From positions 1-15,375 of the forward strand of contig JAUMYD010000017.1 in NCBI GenBank assembly GCA_030528765.1: 15,375 nt of DNA, given 5' to 3'. The DNA comes from Bacillota bacterium (lineage in GTDB: Bacteria > Bacillota > Dehalobacteriia > UBA4068). A program made the translations under genes and the position numbers. The stretch's first letter is position 1. The number at the start of each line of letters is the position of its first letter. This document shows positions 13,833-15,375 of this stretch, piece by piece. Under the pieces are notes generated by a model. The model saw nothing but the letters and a program-made list of their open reading frames with translations, ran no database searches and was not told the DNA's origin.

Positions 13833-14402
13833 CTAGGCTTCCTTGGGACCAAGGCCCAGCTCATCCATGAAGCCCCGCATACCTTCAATGCAGAGATCCA
13901 TCAGCTGGGAGAGCTCCATGCCCAGCATCTCGCTGCCCTTGCGGATCACATCCCTGTCGCACTTGGCAGCAAAACGTTTATCCTTGAATTTCTTCATAAC
14001 GCTCTTCGTTTCCAGATCGCTGATGCCGCTGGGGCGCATCAGGGCGCTGGCCATAACGATGCCGGTGAGCTCATCCACGGCGAAGAGGCTTTTTTCCAGA
14101 TCGCTTTGGGGCTCCACATCCGAGCACATGCCCCAGGCGTGGCTGCGGATGGCACGGATCTCCTCCTGGGAAATTCCTTCCGGCGCCAGCAGCTCCTCCA
14201 CATGCTGGCAGTGTTCTTCCGGATACTTCTGATAATCCACATCATGCAGATAGCCGATGGCCTGCCAATACTCCACGGGCTGGCCGAAATGGCCGGCCAT
14301 GGCCCCCATGGCAGCGCTGACCGCCAGAGCGTGGGAAAGCAGATGGGCCTCTGTGCAGTGCTTGGCCAGAATGCTTTTGGCCTGTTCCAGAGTGAGGGGC
14401 AT
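13833..14402 (-). CDS. HD-domain (HDIG-type) hydrolase
   Basis: 189-residue HD-superfamily protein, probably a metal-dependent phosphohydrolase of unknown substrate. The metal-binding pattern is seen as SHALAVSAAMG (His near 23), GYLHDVDYQKYPEEHCQHVEELL (His-Asp near 53-54 with a following His pair), RSHAWGMC, and a later Asp in LFAVDELTGIVMASALMRP. The C-terminal part (KKFKDKRFAAKCDRD and LCIEGM) is typical of small HD proteins widespread in Firmicutes. ATG at 14402 is chosen because AGAAGG lies upstream on the minus strand and a strong promoter lies 80 bases further; a longer frame to 14588 runs through that promoter. Divergent from yunB and not obviously linked to sporulation. Confidence 0.88.
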   Translation of the reverse strand: MPLTLEQAKSILAKHCTEAHLLSHALAVSAAMGAMAGHFGQPVEYWQAIGYLHDVDYQKYPEEHCQHVEELLAPEGISQEEIRAIRSHAWGMCSDVEPQSDLEKSLFAVDELTGIVMASALMRPSGISDLETKSVMKKFKDKRFAAKCDRDVIRKGSEMLGMELSQLMDLCIEGMRGFMDELGLGPKEA

Positions 14403-14439
14403 GGGAAAACCTTCTTTCTTCTGAAAATTTGTCTGTGGC

Positions 14440-14469
14440 AAAAAGCCCTTCGCGTTTGGGGCTGTTTTT
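14440..14469. promoter_or_regulatory. Terminator-like hairpin in the leader of the HD gene
   Basis: AGCCC (14444-14448) pairs with GGGCT (14459-14463) and is flanked by A5 on the left and G-T5 on the right, so in both directions the stem runs into T-rich sequence. On the minus strand it lies between the promoter (14484-14512) and the start at 14402, where a leader attenuator could sit. The stem is short (5 GC-rich pairs). Confidence 0.35.
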
Positions 14470-14483
14470 AGACATCTGGAAAC

Positions 14484-14512
14484 AGTATACGCGAAGCAGG
14501 GATTTCTGTCAA
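14484..14512 (-). promoter_or_regulatory. Strong sigma-A promoter for the HD hydrolase
   Basis: On the minus strand a perfect TTGACA (14507-14512) and TATACT (14484-14489) are 17 bases apart. The start would be near 14477, giving a leader of about 75 bases. Best promoter in the window by -35 match. Confidence 0.85.
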
Positions 14513-14531
14513 CATAGCTAAAAAAAGGAAC

Positions 14532-14550
14532 CGAAAGGCTCTGCCTTTCG
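14532..14550. other. Inverted repeat before the yunB promoter
   Basis: CGAAAGG (14532-14538) and CCTTTCG (14544-14550) flank CTCTG, directly next to the proposed yunB -35 element and near the divergent HD promoter. It may be an operator or, on the minus strand where a T-run follows a few bases later, a weak terminator. Confidence 0.35.
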
Positions 14551-14581
14551 TCATAAAAGCATACACCTACCCGCATATACT
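14551..14581 (+). promoter_or_regulatory. Sigma-E-like promoter for yunB
   Basis: CATATACT (14574-14581) fits a sigma-E -10. TCATAAA (14551-14557) lies 16 bases upstream (15 if read one base later), roughly fitting the -35. It resembles the element before spoIIID. yunB is a sigma-E gene in Bacillus subtilis, which supports it. Leader about 30 bases. Confidence 0.5.
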
Positions 14582-14617
14582 TTAACAAGTAATGCAGGCT
14601 GGGTGCTGGGGGAAGTT

Positions 14618-15268
14618 ATGATAAAGCGGAGTGGCAGCAGACAGAAAAAACGGCGCCTGGGGCTTCGGTTCCTGCTGTTTTTGTGTCTGGCTGCCGCTTT
14701 GCTTATCGGGCTGGAGCTGCTGCTCTCCCCCCTGATCTCCGCGGTGGCGGCTCAGCATTCTCAGGAATTGGCACTGAACGCCATGACAGAGGCTATTCTG
14801 GCGCACAGCGCAGCCGGGCAGGAATCCAACTACCGGGATCTGGTGCAGATCGAGACCGACGCCCAGGGCCGGGTGACACTGCTGCTTACCGATACGCAGC
14901 GGCTGAATCGGCTGGTCAATGCGGTTTCTCTGGAGGCCGCCCAGAAGCTGCAGACGCTTTCCCGGCAGCAGCTGCAGCTGCCCCTGGGCTCCGTGATGGG
15001 CAGCATCCTTTTTTCCGGATACGGGCCGCCTGTGCCCTTTCGTTTCACTGCGCTGGGCACGCCGGAATCCCGACTGCGGGAGCAGTTTGTTTCCGCAGGG
15101 GTGAACCAGACCCGGCACAGCATCTACCTGGAACTTTCCTGTGTGATCCTCATCGTGGCACCTTTCTCCCGGCAGAAGATCAGCGTTTCAACGGATATGA
15201 TGCTGGCAGAGGGGATCATCGTGGGCTATGTGCCGGATACCTACCTTTCCCTGCAGCCCACCAAGTGA
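14618..15268 (+). CDS. yunB: Sporulation protein YunB
   Basis: 216-residue membrane protein needed for sporulation in Bacillus subtilis, mechanism unknown. A basic N-terminus is followed by one membrane segment (about residues 14-36), then a soluble domain facing the space outside the mother-cell membrane. Family matches recalled from the B. subtilis protein: LPLGSVMGSILFSGYGPPVPFRF (middle), a 'AGVNQTRHSIYLEL' block, IVAPFSRQKISVSTDM and VGYVPDTYL at the end. ATG 14618 is preferred (GGGGGA at 14608-14613); a GTG at 14603 has no clear RBS. It is probably monocistronic behind the sigma-E-like promoter; no hairpin terminator with a T-run was found after it, only the structured repeat at 15296. 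Confidence 0.88.
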   Translation: MIKRSGSRQKKRRLGLRFLLFLCLAAALLIGLELLLSPLISAVAAQHSQELALNAMTEAILAHSAAGQESNYRDLVQIETDAQGRVTLLLTDTQRLNRLVNAVSLEAAQKLQTLSRQQLQLPLGSVMGSILFSGYGPPVPFRFTALGTPESRLREQFVSAGVNQTRHSIYLELSCVILIVAPFSRQKISVSTDMMLAEGIIVGYVPDTYLSLQPTK

Positions 15269-15295
15269 TTGAAGTTTTTTGTTTCTTTTAAGACC

Positions 15296-15375
15296 GCCCC
15301 TTTCTTGAAAGAAAGGGGCCCAAAGAACTTTAGTATTAGGGCGGCGGCGGGGAGCAGAGCTGCCTGCTTCGCAAG
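15296..15375. repeat. Interspersed hairpin repeat, copy 2 (runs off the window)
   Basis: GCCCCTTTCTT pairs with the A/G-rich AAGAAAGGGGC arm, and the same tail as copy 1 follows (CCCAAAGAACTTT, then GCGGCGGCGGGGAGCA, then GCTGC). Arm changes relative to 1817-1881 are compensatory: TTTTT/AAAAA has become TTTCTT/AAGAAA. The right end is cut by the window edge. Confidence 0.75.

Noticed and set aside
13391..13870. Overlapping small plus-strand frames after sleC
   Set aside because: They cross hairpins and direct repeats, lack RBSs, and resemble no protein; the region is better explained as repeat debris.
13740..14471. Plus-strand frame of 243 codons opposite the HD hydrolase
   Set aside because: Antisense of a clear HD-domain gene that has its own promoter and RBS on the minus strand.
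1..15375. tRNA, rRNA, CRISPR array, prophage or transposase genes
   Set aside because: Looked for cloverleaf-like arms, repeat-spacer series and recombinase motifs by eye and saw none.

Overview
The window looks like a chromosomal segment of a spore-forming, moderately GC-rich member of the Clostridia (Oscillospiraceae-like is my guess). The lineage call rests on a SpoIIID orthologue, a YunB orthologue, a SleC-type cortex-lytic enzyme with two sigma-E-like promoters, strong AAGGAGG ribosome binding sites, and small lipoproteins of a kind I recall from gut Clostridia. The species cannot be read from the sequence.

Layout. 1-1813: end of a proton-translocating transhydrogenase operon (pntAB alpha-2 and pntB; the alpha-1 gene should lie just left of the window), closed by a textbook terminator. 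1817-2050: an interspersed structured repeat whose partner copy ends the window. 2054-4147: a monocistronic gene for a 635-residue soluble protein I do not recognise, with a very good promoter and terminator. 4169-5589: two minus-strand lipoprotein genes that share a nearly identical 100-base RBS plus signal-peptide segment but have unrelated mature parts. 5608-6027: an AT-rich divergent spacer. 6028-7888: lepA. 7922-10918: a self-contained gene for a 956-residue fusion of an HD phosphohydrolase-like domain and an Hsp90-type ATPase, with an AT-rich 3' third. 10957-13381: a probable sigma-E operon of spoIIID and a cortex-lytic enzyme split into a pro-domain gene and a catalytic gene. 13382-13832: non-coding dispersed-repeat remnants. 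13833-14402: a small minus-strand HD hydrolase. 14551-15268: yunB behind a second sigma-E-like promoter. 15296 to the end: the second copy of the structured repeat.

How it fits together. spoIIID, the split sleC and yunB are mother-cell sporulation functions: a regulator, a germination enzyme stored in the spore, and a membrane protein needed for spore formation. The rest is housekeeping (transhydrogenase, LepA) interspersed with accessory genes. The points most worth following are: the cortex-lytic enzyme split exactly at the pro-domain/catalytic boundary, with three peptidoglycan-binding repeats; the loss of the Lys-Arg-Ser NADP-phosphate motif in PntB; the HD-Hsp90 fusion; and the copied lipoprotein signal cassette. 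All family assignments come from remembered motifs; no database search was run.
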